Of a DNA stretch of 64,000 nt, positions 55,726 through 64,000 are shown piece by piece. A program made the translations under genes and the position numbers. Position 1 is the first letter of the stretch, and each line of letters opens with the position of its first letter. Under the pieces are notes generated by a model that saw nothing but the letters and a program-made list of their open reading frames with translations, had not been told where the DNA came from and made no database searches. Origin of the DNA: Candidatus Doolittlea endobia (GTDB lineage Bacteria; Pseudomonadota; Gammaproteobacteria; Enterobacterales; Enterobacteriaceae); NCBI RefSeq assembly GCF_900039485.1, contig NZ_LN999833.1, positions 310,001 through 374,000 of the forward strand, in the 5' to 3' direction.

Positions 55726-56812
55726 TGTTATCCTCCATTTAAAATGCGATTAAAAACAGATATTTGTTGTTCTTTTTTAAAGAAAATCTTATGGAAAATA
55801 TAAAATTCGTGTTTTTGCAGATCGATAAAACGCTATAAAGCTATCTATAGTAGATTCAATATAGATTTCTACACGACTAATGTATGACCTGTTTATCATA
55901 GCATTGCTTGTTTTTTATGAGAAAATTATAGATTGCCTCGTTTGTTTTCGGCTGATCAATAATCGTAGCCTCTATCCAGTACTCCGCAGTAAACTCCTTC
56001 AGTTTGGACACCTGGTACTGTCAGCAACAGTACTAGGTGTTAACGTTTCTCTGAATAGTATATAGTATAAGGCATATATCTTATTCGAAGTAAGGTTTTA
56101 AAATCGATACTGATATACCTTTATTGACCCAACGGTAAAGGCGACGGTGACCAGTTGTTTCAAGGACTGTTCTTAGAATTTAGAACGCATTAACAAACAA
56201 TCTGTTATCCTTGCGATAACCCATTGCTTTTTTATATGGCTAATGTGAATTAGGTAAAAATACACTCAGAAGATAGAGCGGTACATAATGTGAATTTACG
56301 TACTTATATCAAACGACTTTCGTCTATTTCCTTTTTAAAATAGGAGTCACGTCAGATGGAACCTTATTTACAGCAGGAATAATCTGTTCTGTTTTAGGTA
56401 AAATAAATGAAAACAAATGCCGTATACTTATGTTTGATAAGATCACTGATCATGCTTATTGTTAGATGAATTTTACCATAATTTACATCTTGTGACAACC
56501 TCGCTTAAGGTTATACACCTATCTTTTTGCGACAAATCGGCAATGTAATTATAAACACATTATGTTGAAATGAAACAACACAAGGCAAGCTTTCTAAGCT
56601 TTGTTAAAAGCAAAGCAATATCGAATTCATTCATAATTAAAGAGCAAGAGCGCAATCAAAGTGTCGTCAATATTAAACTTTGATAAGTTCTCTTAAAAGA
56701 TTCCATTTATAAACGAAATGACATCATAATATAAATTTACAAGGAATACGTAGCTTCTGATATAGGGCAGTGATGATAAAAAGGCAGCGATGATAAAAGA
56801 GGATAATAACGA
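55726..56812. other. Spacer between tpiA and crp relic
   Basis: About 1.1 kb of AT-rich sequence. It contains R3 copy b (56179-56219) and R2 copy d (56253-56285). A segment at 55757-55785 (TTGTTGTTCTTTTTTA) also resembles 37865-37895, a further weak repeat. No gene recognised. Confidence 0.4.
56179..56285 (+). repeat. Dispersed repeat R3 copy b followed by R2 copy d
   Basis: TTTAGAACGCATTAACAAACAATC, shortened here to its parts: TTTAGAACGCATTAAC then CAATCTGTTATCCTTGCGATA (56179-56219) matches 30739-30775. TACACTCAGAAGATAGAGCG at 56261-56280 matches the R2 core. Their proximity suggests both are pieces of one old element. Confidence 0.5.
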
Positions 56813-57416
56813 ATGGTTTTAGGCAAACTGCAAACAGACCCAACTCTTGAATGGCTCCTGTCTCATTGCCATATTCACAAGTATCCATCAAAGAGGACGT
56901 TGATTTGCCAGGGCGAAAAAGCAGAAACGCTTTACTACATCGTTAAAGGCTCCGTTTCGGTGCTGATTAAGGATAAAGAAGGCAAAGAGATGATCCTTTT
57001 CTATCTTAATCAGGGCGATTTTATCGGCGAGCTGGGGCTATTTGAAAACGGGCAGGAGCGTAGCACTTGGGTAAGGGCGGAAACAGCCTGTGAAGTGGCG
57101 AAAACAGGTGAATCCGGATATCTTAATGCGTCTGTCTTCACAAATAGCCAGTTGACTTCAAGTAATCTCAGAGAAAGTTGGTAATTTAGCCTTTCTAGAT
57201 ATGACATGGAGAATCGCACAAACATTACTGAATCTGGCTAAACGACCGGATGCCATGACTCATCCAGACGGTATGCAAATTAAAATGACTCGGTAGGAAA
57301 TTAGTCAAATTGTCGGTTGCTTACGGGAAACAGTTGGCCGTATTTTAAAAATGCTTGAGGATAAGAATCTTATCGCTGCTCACGGCAAAACTATCGTTGT
57401 TTACGGTACTCGCTAA
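56813..57416 (+). pseudogene. crp: Recently broken crp (cAMP receptor protein)
   Basis: The first 100 codons are nearly identical to E. coli CRP ([14 protein letters not shown] to [10 protein letters not shown]). A deletion of about 36 bp then removes EISYKKFRQLI-like residues and shifts the frame. Small indels follow. The C-terminal DNA-binding half is readable in another frame ([20 protein letters not shown] to [10 protein letters not shown]) but carries a TAG at 57294-57296 where Gln is expected in TRQEI. The recognition helix also shows GCLRETV for GCSRETV. The N-terminal 123-codon frame could still make a truncated cAMP-binding domain without DNA-binding ability. Confidence 0.95.
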
Positions 57417-58477
57417 ACTCTTTCACCTCGGACATAGCTAGGATTGGTATATCCTTTTAGTAAGACTTATGTGCGCAGACACATTTCTTGCCATAAAAGA
57501 AATTACATCTTTAAGTAAACGATAGTTCTTTGCTTTCTGGTTGCCAGCTCATAGTCTGTAATGTCTCTGTTTTCATCGGTTTTTTGTATTCCCTAAGCAG
57601 TATATTTATCTACGTACGGCCTTCTTTCATAGCCGTCTGTTGCTGGCAGCGAACTGCATTGGTTGATTGTTGGTGCGACTTGCTGGTGCAGCTTATGCCT
57701 TGGTGGATACGTCGAGAAGGCGATGCTAATTCGCTTTGTGATGGGATCCATAGCAGTTATGCATCAGATTATTACGCGGTATATAAGCAAGAGCTTTTAT
57801 TTAACATCCTATAATAAGATTTCCGTTTGTTGCTTGAAACAAGAACATGCCGGTCTCTAATTCTAAAGACGACACTAACCATGCTATTTCGCTTATACGT
57901 TCAAGTTTTTACTCTAATTCTAGAAATGCAAATATAATATTCTTAGGTTTTTGATACGAATGCAGCAATCTCGTAACTTGTTGGGTTTATGATCCTAAAG
58001 ATGTCGGTTCAGATTTACACTCATAGGTGCCTTTTTAAAAAGGCTGTTATAGCTTTCCCTCAGCTAGCACTTTTATATTACACTACGTGGTATACTGTGT
58101 GTTAGGTTGGAGTGCAACTCCATTTTATCGTTCCTACTTTCGGTACTATTGTTACACTTATCATCAATTATTCGCTTCTGCGCTTGGCCTCCAAGTTCCA
58201 TGTGTCAATAACCCTAGCCAGATATCGGTGATCAACCTGCTAACAGCAGGTGTAGACTTCATAAAAACGTAAGTTACCGACTGACGGAGCACTAGAGGAA
58301 TCTGGTCTATTACAGCAATTGCTTAAGACATGCTCGCTGAAGAAGTGACGCGCCACTGTCGGGATTTTAACACGCATCTGTTACACTTCTCTGAAATTGA
58401 TTGAGCAAAGCGATAAACATGGCAACGTGAAAGAACCACTACGAGCTCTTTACTGTAAGCAAAAGAACAGAAAATAT
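57417..58477. other. Spacer between crp and ubiE relics
   Basis: About 1.1 kb with no identified gene. A plus-strand frame at 57530-57814 is hydrophobic and rich in Trp and Cys but unfamiliar. Confidence 0.35.
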
Positions 58478-58947
58478 TAATGACAGCTTGATGAATGACC
58501 TGATGTATTGTGTGTTGGCAATGCTGAAAGGGAGTGTAAAAAATGCATAGTCACGGCATTTTGGGCAATGTTAAATTATATTTCAGCTAATTCTGAAGCG
58601 CTCCATTTCAAGATAAAACTTTTGACTGTATTACTATTTCGTTTAGTCTGCACAACGTGACCGAGAAAGAGTTAGCGTTGCAGTTCGATATATCGAGCAT
58701 TAAAAGTCGGCGGTTAACTGCTGATTCTTGAGCTTTCCGCTTCGCGTTTTATGCCGCTTAACAAAGCTTACGATCTTTATTTCTTCCATGTTTTGCCGCA
58801 TGTCGACGAAATGGTAGACAAGGGATACTGGTATCTATCGCTAGCTGGTGAGGTCTATTCGCATGTACTAGAATCAATAATGTTAAATGTCGGATTCGAT
58901 AATGTTAAGCATTTTAATATTGACCTACAGCATCATGCGAGGTTATA
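58478..58947 (+). pseudogene. ubiE: Decayed ubiE (ubiquinone/menaquinone methyltransferase)
   Basis: Pieces of UbiE lie in order: MNDLM, LAMLKGSVKNA, HGILGNVKLYFS, ANSEALHF, FDCITISFSLHNVTEKELAL, then PLNKAYDLYFFHVLPHVDEM and GFDNVKHFNIDL (for [20 protein letters not shown] and GFESVDYYNLTA). The first 50-60 codons and the SAM-binding glycine motif are missing, and stops and frameshifts are present. UbiE performs a C-methylation in ubiquinone and menaquinone synthesis. The neighbours rmuC and ubiJ were not recognised. Confidence 0.85.
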
Positions 58948-59502
58948 AATTCTAAATTGCTGCGCGTGGAAAGGTTAGAAACTGACGTAATTGATAATGT
59001 ACGCGATCTGTCGCGATCCATTTTATAAGCCAGTGTTACTGATAATACGATAAGACCAGATACAGTTTTAAAAAATATGATGAGACGATTTTCAGCAGAA
59101 ATCGTTGACTTGCACCTTGATTACACAGATATATACCGTCTGGCAAAACGGCCAGTTAGTGATCAAAGGGATCACTTCTCCGAATCTTGACCGATGATCA
59201 AGATCTATCGTTCTAATATGTCTTCTATCGTGGGTGGTATCCATAAATATCGTTAACCTCGGCTGGTAGCTGCAGTCCCTGTCACTTGTAGGCAAAAGCG
59301 ATAGTGAAGTGTTATTAGTGTATCATCATACTGGCAAGATACAGCAACAATCGGTTAGCTAACCGTGTATTATTATCCGCAGATAATGTAATGTTTTGGC
59401 ATATTAAGGCCAAATTTTTCTCAGATGGCATTATCGGTAGTTTGGGTTGCTGTGCTAAATAGGTAGAATAAGCGACTGTTTAGTTCCGGAACTGGTAAAT
59501 GA
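58948..59502. other. Spacer upstream of msbA
   Basis: AT-rich; comEC, which precedes msbA in E. coli, is not recognisable. The msbA-lpxK promoter should be here. Confidence 0.35.
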
Positions 59503-61251
59503 ATGTTAAACGATAAAAATCTTTCCACTTGGCAAACTTTCCGTCGACTTTGGCCAATGATCTCCCCTTTCAAAGCAGGTTTGATCGTTGCGGCTATAGC
59601 TCTGATCTTAAATGCTGCTAGCGATACTTTTATGTTATCACTACTTAAGCCGTTATTAGATGACGGATTTGGTCAAGCCAATAGTAACATCCTAGTTTGG
59701 ATGCCACTAGTCGTGATCGTCCTAATGGTACTACGCGGCGTCAGCAGCTTTATTTCAAGCTATTGTGTTTCCTGGGTTTCTGGGAAAGTAGTTATGAACA
59801 TGCGTCGCCGGCTATTTAATCACATGATGGATATGCCAGCATCTTTTTTCGATCAGCAATCTATCGGCACGCTACTTTCACGCATTACCTATGATTCCGA
59901 CCAGGTAGCCTCATCCTCTTCCAGAGCGTTAATTACCGCCATTCGTGAAAGTGCATCGATTATTGGGCTGTTCGCGATGATGTTCTATTACAGCTGGCAA
60001 TTGTCGTTGATTCTGATGGTAATTGCACCCGTGGTATCATTAGCCATCCGCCAGGTGTCAAAGAGGTTCCGCCAAATCAGTAAAAGAATGCAGAATACTA
60101 TGGGGCAGGTAAGTGCCAGCGCCGAACAGATGCTTAAAGGACATAAAGAAGTGTTGATTTTTGGCGGACAACAAGTAGAAAACGATCGTTTTAACAGCGT
60201 CAGTAATCATATGCGCCAACAAGGGATGAAAATGGTTGCTGCCTCTTCGCTTTCCGATCCGTTAATCCAATTTATCACGTCGCTTGCGCTAGCTTTCGTC
60301 CTGTATGCTGCGAGCTTTCCTTCGGTCATGAAAACTTTAACTGCTGGCACCATCACCGTGGTGTTTTCGTCAATGATAGCCTTGATGCGTCCTCTGAAAT
60401 CCCTAACCAATGTCAATGCGCAGTTTCAGCGCGGCATGGCCGCATGTCAGATTCTCTTTTCCATTCTTGATATGGCAACCGAAAAAGATGAAGGCACACT
60501 GGAAGTGGAACGCGTTAAAGGGGATATTGCTTTTGACCACGTTACTTTTTCCTATCCGGGCAAAGAGACGCCTTCACTGCATGATATCAGTCTCACTATT
60601 CCCGCAGGGCATACAGTAGCGCTAGTAGGTCGCTCTGGATCCGGAAAATCCACTATTGCCAATTTGTTAACGCGTTTTTATGATATTCAGCAGTGTCATA
60701 TCCTACTCGATGGCATTGATTTATGCGCTTATAAGCTTGCTTCTCTGCGTAATCAGGTAGCGCTAGTATCTCAAAACGTGCATTTGTTTAATGACACTGT
60801 TGCCAACAATATCGCCTATGCCCGCAAGGCTACTTACTCTCGTGAGCAAATTGAAAACGCGGCGCGCATGGCCTATGCCATGGATTTCATCGAGAAAATG
60901 GACTTTGGTCTAGATACAGTAATTGGCGAGAACGGCATTTTATTATCCGGTGGCCAGCGTCAGCGCATTGCCATCGCGCGCGCACTGCTGCGGGATTGCC
61001 CTATCTTGATCCTCGATGAAGCTACCTCGGCGCTTGATAGCGAGTCCGAGCGAGCGATTCAAAAAGCGCTAGATTCGCTCCAGAAAAATCGGACTTTCCT
61101 GATCATTGCTCATCGCCTATCCACCATTGAAAAAGCCGATGAAATCTTGGTTATAGAGGAAGGGCGGATCGTTGAGCGCGGAAATCATAAGAAACTGATG
61201 TCGCACCAGGGCGTTTATGCTCAACTTCACCGACTACAGTTTGGTCAATGA
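59503..61251 (+). CDS. msbA: Lipid A flippase MsbA
   Basis: This ABC exporter flips lipid A-core across the inner membrane. The 582 residues equal E. coli. Six transmembrane helices occupy the first 320 or so residues. The ATPase domain has Walker [10 protein letters not shown], the Q loop [11 protein letters not shown], signature LSGGQRQR, Walker [13 protein letters not shown] and switch His in AHRLST. Its stop overlaps the start of lpxK by four bases (ATGA), so the two are translationally coupled. Retention implies that lipopolysaccharide or at least lipid A is still made. Confidence 0.98.
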   Translation: MLNDKNLSTWQTFRRLWPMISPFKAGLIVAAIALILNAASDTFMLSLLKPLLDDGFGQANSNILVWMPLVVIVLMVLRGVSSFISSYCVSWVSGKVVMNMRRRLFNHMMDMPASFFDQQSIGTLLSRITYDSDQVASSSSRALITAIRESASIIGLFAMMFYYSWQLSLILMVIAPVVSLAIRQVSKRFRQISKRMQNTMGQVSASAEQMLKGHKEVLIFGGQQVENDRFNSVSNHMRQQGMKMVAASSLSDPLIQFITSLALAFVLYAASFPSVMKTLTAGTITVVFSSMIALMRPLKSLTNVNAQFQRGMAACQILFSILDMATEKDEGTLEVERVKGDIAFDHVTFSYPGKETPSLHDISLTIPAGHTVALVGRSGSGKSTIANLLTRFYDIQQCHILLDGIDLCAYKLASLRNQVALVSQNVHLFNDTVANNIAYARKATYSREQIENAARMAYAMDFIEKMDFGLDTVIGENGILLSGGQRQRIAIARALLRDCPILILDEATSALDSESERAIQKALDSLQKNRTFLIIAHRLSTIEKADEILVIEEGRIVERGNHKKLMSHQGVYAQLHRLQFGQ

Positions 61252-62306
61252 TAGCCCGCATCTGGTTTGGCGCCTCTCGCCTGTATTGGCTGCTATTGCC
61301 GTTTTCTTGGCTGTATGGATTCATTACAGTGCTTATCCGCTCTAGCTACCTCTTCGGCTGGCGTAAAGTACATCATTTTCCACTGCCGATCGTAGTAGTG
61401 GGCAACTTGACTGCCGGCGGAAACGGTAAAACACCAATGGTATTGTGGCTAGTTACGCAACTCCAGCAAAGGGGCTGGCGGGTTGGAGTCGTGTCACGCG
61501 GTTACGGCGGACAAGCGGCACGCTATCCACTGCTACTAAATGAGACCACAACCAGCGATCAGTGTGGAGATGAGCCATTACTTATCTGGCAGCGTACTGG
61601 TGCGCCGGTTGCGGTGGCGCCGAGACGAGTCGAGGCAGTAGCGGCGTTGCTATATACGCAGCCTCTGGATGTAGTTGTCACCGATGACGGATTGCAACAT
61701 TATGCGCTAGGAAGAGACATCGAATGGGTTGTCATCGACGGTCAACGCCGTTTCGGCAACGGCTGGTGTCTACCTGCTGGTCCTATGCGCGAATGGGTCG
61801 GGCGCTTGCGAACAGTACAGGCTGTCATTGTCAATGGCGGAGAAGCTCGGCCTGGTGAGCTGCCAATGCGGCTTGTTGCCAGCGCGGCGATTAATCTACT
61901 AAGCGGTGAACGTCGCGCTCTCGGCAGCCTGTCTCCAATAGTAGCGATAGCCGGCATTAGCCATCCAGCACGTTTTTTCGCCACCATACGCACAGGCGGT
62001 GTAACGCCTGTGCGTATGGTGGCGTTCAACGATCATCAGGCCTACCATCAGCAAATGCTAGATACGCTGGTTTCGTCAGAAGAGCAATTACTAATGACAG
62101 AAAAAGACGCAGTCAAATGCCGCGCCTTTGCTCGCACCAACTGGTGGTATTTGCCGGTTGACGCGCAATTGCTTCCTGAGGCAGAAAAAGCGTTGTTAAC
62201 GCCAATTTTACAGGCGATTCGCCGTTATCAGTCAACGGCGGACGGCAAGATGGATTATTCGGCTCTGTGTTTCCCTGATTACAAAATATACAACATAAAG
62301 TCCTGA
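61248..62306 (+). CDS. lpxK: Tetraacyldisaccharide 4'-kinase
   Basis: LpxK phosphorylates the 4' position of the lipid A precursor. The 352 residues are about 24 longer than E. coli (328); the extra residues follow the normal end and suggest that the old stop was lost. An N-terminal membrane segment precedes the P-loop [50 protein letters not shown] and NWWYLPVDA are all conserved. The gene contains a perfect 20-bp inverted repeat at 61979-62024. The frame is intact and coupled to msbA. Confidence 0.95.
   Translation: MIARIWFGASRLYWLLLPFSWLYGFITVLIRSSYLFGWRKVHHFPLPIVVVGNLTAGGNGKTPMVLWLVTQLQQRGWRVGVVSRGYGGQAARYPLLLNETTTSDQCGDEPLLIWQRTGAPVAVAPRRVEAVAALLYTQPLDVVVTDDGLQHYALGRDIEWVVIDGQRRFGNGWCLPAGPMREWVGRLRTVQAVIVNGGEARPGELPMRLVASAAINLLSGERRALGSLSPIVAIAGISHPARFFATIRTGGVTPVRMVAFNDHQAYHQQMLDTLVSSEEQLLMTEKDAVKCRAFARTNWWYLPVDAQLLPEAEKALLTPILQAIRRYQSTADGKMDYSALCFPDYKIYNIKS
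61979..62024. repeat. Perfect 20-bp inverted repeat inside lpxK
   Basis: Bases 61979-61998 are the exact reverse complement of 62005-62024, with a 6-base loop GTGTAA. The stem is GC-rich. It encodes residues around [16 protein letters not shown], where the E. coli protein differs. In mRNA it would form a very stable hairpin within a coding region. Confidence 0.95.
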
Positions 62307-63241
62307 TATCTGACATTGGTAAGTACAATAATACAGAGCACGGGTAGTTGTCGTTGAGGCCAACAAGCTATTGTTACAAGATCAAATATTTAAAAGAGTA
62401 TATTTAAGAGAGAAATTACTTAAAATTATTTATTTCGGTTTTGAATGCAGGGATTTTAAGTGACCATTGGAACTCAATAGTGTTCTAGTTGCATTTAAAA
62501 AATTAAGCTGATGCTTATCTACTATCAAGCAGACGCACTATTATCCTATCCATAGGGTAATTCGCTGTGTATAAAGAAATGAGCTTTTACTCATTTTAAA
62601 AAACTGTTGTTCATGCTCTATTGACCCGGTGGTATAACTCTTATACTAAGATTGTAATGAATAAACCGTTAATGTTCAGTTGTCATTATTCTCATATATT
62701 TGTAGGCATATTTATTACTGAAAGGCTCTGATTATTGGTTGATCAGAGTATGCCAATTCCCGTCTCATGCTCAAAGCTCGACGCAGGAGGCTACTAGCCA
62801 TCTCCTGCAACGTCCTACCAGGATATAAAGATATTCACGACTATGCTAGTGACGTTACGACTTGCTTCAGCTCTGGTAAAGAGACTACCACGTCTCAGTC
62901 CAAAAAAGGTAATGCGCTGATAGTCTCTGTGTCAATCGCCGATAGCCTGGTAAGCATTGTTCTTTATCATACAACGTAATTTTTAAACGTACTGGAATAT
63001 AATATTCCAAGTGCATTCAAATACTCCCGTTTATTGTTATATTAATATTACAACAAGGGCAGATTACACAGGCTGATAAACAGCGTCGGTATCCACAGAT
63101 GGTCTAAAATTAACTTTTGCCAAAAACTCACACGCTTACAATACGTTGGCATTTAGCCGAATGTTGATTATTATTTTAATAAAAGCTAAGATTTAAGCGA
63201 TTTGACGTATTACGCCAAGTGTAAAGGACATCGCCTTATCC
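62307..63241. other. Spacer between lpxK and accC
   Basis: About 0.9 kb of AT-rich sequence. The genes converge. ycaR and kdsB, which follow lpxK in E. coli, are not recognised. The 70-codon frame at 62767-62979 is unfamiliar. Confidence 0.35.
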
Positions 63242-64000
63242 TTAAGTTTTCTGACATCCGAGTTTCTTTTCAAGATAATGGATGTTGGCTCCACCTTTCT
63301 GAAAATGTTCATCGTTCATAATCTTTAACTGCAGGTCAATATTAGTTTTAATGCCGTCGATAATCAGCTCTGTTAGCGCATTTTTCATGCGAGCAATAAC
63401 CACGTCCCGTGTTTCACCAAAACAGATAAGTTTGCCAATCATTGAGTCGTAATAAGGTGGCACTGAATAACCGGCATAAATATGCGATTCCCAACGTACG
63501 CCTAAGCCACCAGGCGCGTGAAAGTGAGTGATTTTGCCTGGACTCGGCAGGAAGCTTGTAGGATCCTCAGCATTAATACGGCATTCTACTGCATGACCAG
63601 ATACTCTAACCTCATTTTGCTTCAACGACAGAGAGTGTCCAGCGGCGATGCGCAACTGCTCTTTAATAAGATCTACCCCAGTTATCGTTTCGCTAACCGG
63701 GTGTTCTACTTGAATACGGGTATTCATCTCAATAAAGAAGAATTCACCATTTTCGTAAAGAAATTCAAAAGTACCGGCGCCTCGATAACCGATTTCAATG
63801 CAGGCTTTGGCACAGCGTTCACCGATAAAGCGGCGCAGTTCCTCAGTAATGCCAGGAGCTGGCGCTTCTTCTACCACTTTTTGATGACGGCGCTGCATAG
63901 AGCAGTCGCGCTCAGGGAAATACAGGGCGTTGCCTTGAGCGTCTGCTAACACCTGAATTTCAATATGACGCGGATTTTCCAGATACTTCTCCATGTAGAC
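63242..64000 (-). CDS. accC: Biotin carboxylase subunit of acetyl-CoA carboxylase (partial)
   Basis: AccC carboxylates biotin on AccB in the first step of fatty acid synthesis. Only the C-terminal 250 or so of about 449 residues are in the window; the 5' end lies beyond 64000, and the frame is open to the edge ([10 protein letters not shown]). [54 protein letters not shown] and [11 protein letters not shown] are intact. The end IHYLEKKLG matches the family. accB would be expected upstream outside the window. Confidence 0.97.
   Translation of the reverse strand, partial: VYMEKYLENPRHIEIQVLADAQGNALYFPERDCSMQRRHQKVVEEAPAPGITEELRRFIGERCAKACIEIGYRGAGTFEFLYENGEFFFIEMNTRIQVEHPVSETITGVDLIKEQLRIAAGHSLSLKQNEVRVSGHAVECRINAEDPTSFLPSPGKITHFHAPGGLGVRWESHIYAGYSVPPYYDSMIGKLICFGETRDVVIARMKNALTELIIDGIKTNIDLQLKIMNDEHFQKGGANIHYLEKKLGCQKT

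Overview
The window reads as part of the chromosome of an insect-endosymbiont-like gammaproteobacterium of the Enterobacterales (Sodalis/Serratia-like by protein similarity and E. coli-like micro-synteny), caught part way through genome reduction. Every intact protein is a close relative of an E. coli housekeeping protein, usually at nearly the same length. Intact genes are separated by unusually long AT-rich spacers of 0.4-2.5 kb, and many of these still hold decayed genes. I recall the family sequences from memory; no search was run, and I do not assign a species.

Layout. 0.7-5 kb: mnmE, yidC, yidD, rnpA and rpmH on the minus strand, without the dnaA normally found beside rpmH. 5-13 kb: a 2-Cys peroxiredoxin, clpB behind a sigma-32-like promoter, a fossil 16S rRNA gene, then rho and trxA. 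15-20 kb: nhaP2, a decayed ubiD, and the DedA-family gene yqjA. 21-24 kb: tRNA-Leu, tRNA-Ile2, tRNA-Lys and tRNA-Val, gltX, then tRNA-Ala(GGC). 25-33 kb: tilS, a trace of rcsF, pfkA, decayed purMN, and an AI-2E-family membrane protein. 34-40.5 kb: tldD, decayed purHD, and a second fossil rrn operon in which only tRNA-Ala(UGC) survives. 41-52 kb: rlmN, rodZ, (ispG relic), hisS, (yfgM relic), bamB; lolB, (ispE relic), prs; pth and ychF. 52.7-55.7 kb: wecG relic, a tRNA cluster Arg-His-(Leu relic)-Pro, dsbB, tpiA. 56.8-64 kb: a recently broken crp, a ubiE relic, msbA-lpxK, and the 3' part of accC.

Retained functions are translation and tRNA biology (gltX, hisS, tilS, mnmE, rlmN, pth, rnpA, eight or nine tRNAs), protein quality control (clpB, trxA, dsbB, peroxiredoxin), glycolysis (pfkA, tpiA), PRPP synthesis (prs), and the inner and outer membrane (yidC, bamB, lolB, msbA, lpxK, accC, rodZ). 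Being lost are de novo purine synthesis (purM, N, H, D), the MEP isoprenoid pathway (ispE, ispG), ubiquinone synthesis (ubiD, ubiE), enterobacterial common antigen (wecG), CRP control, and surplus rRNA operons. This fits a host-dependent lifestyle.

I found no CRISPR array, intact transposase, prophage, toxin system or other new multi-gene system. The most noteworthy signals are the two rRNA fossils identified from raw nucleotides, the paired loss of two MEP genes, erosion of the genomically encoded tRNA CCA ends, a perfect 20-bp inverted repeat inside lpxK, and families of short dispersed repeats in the spacers.
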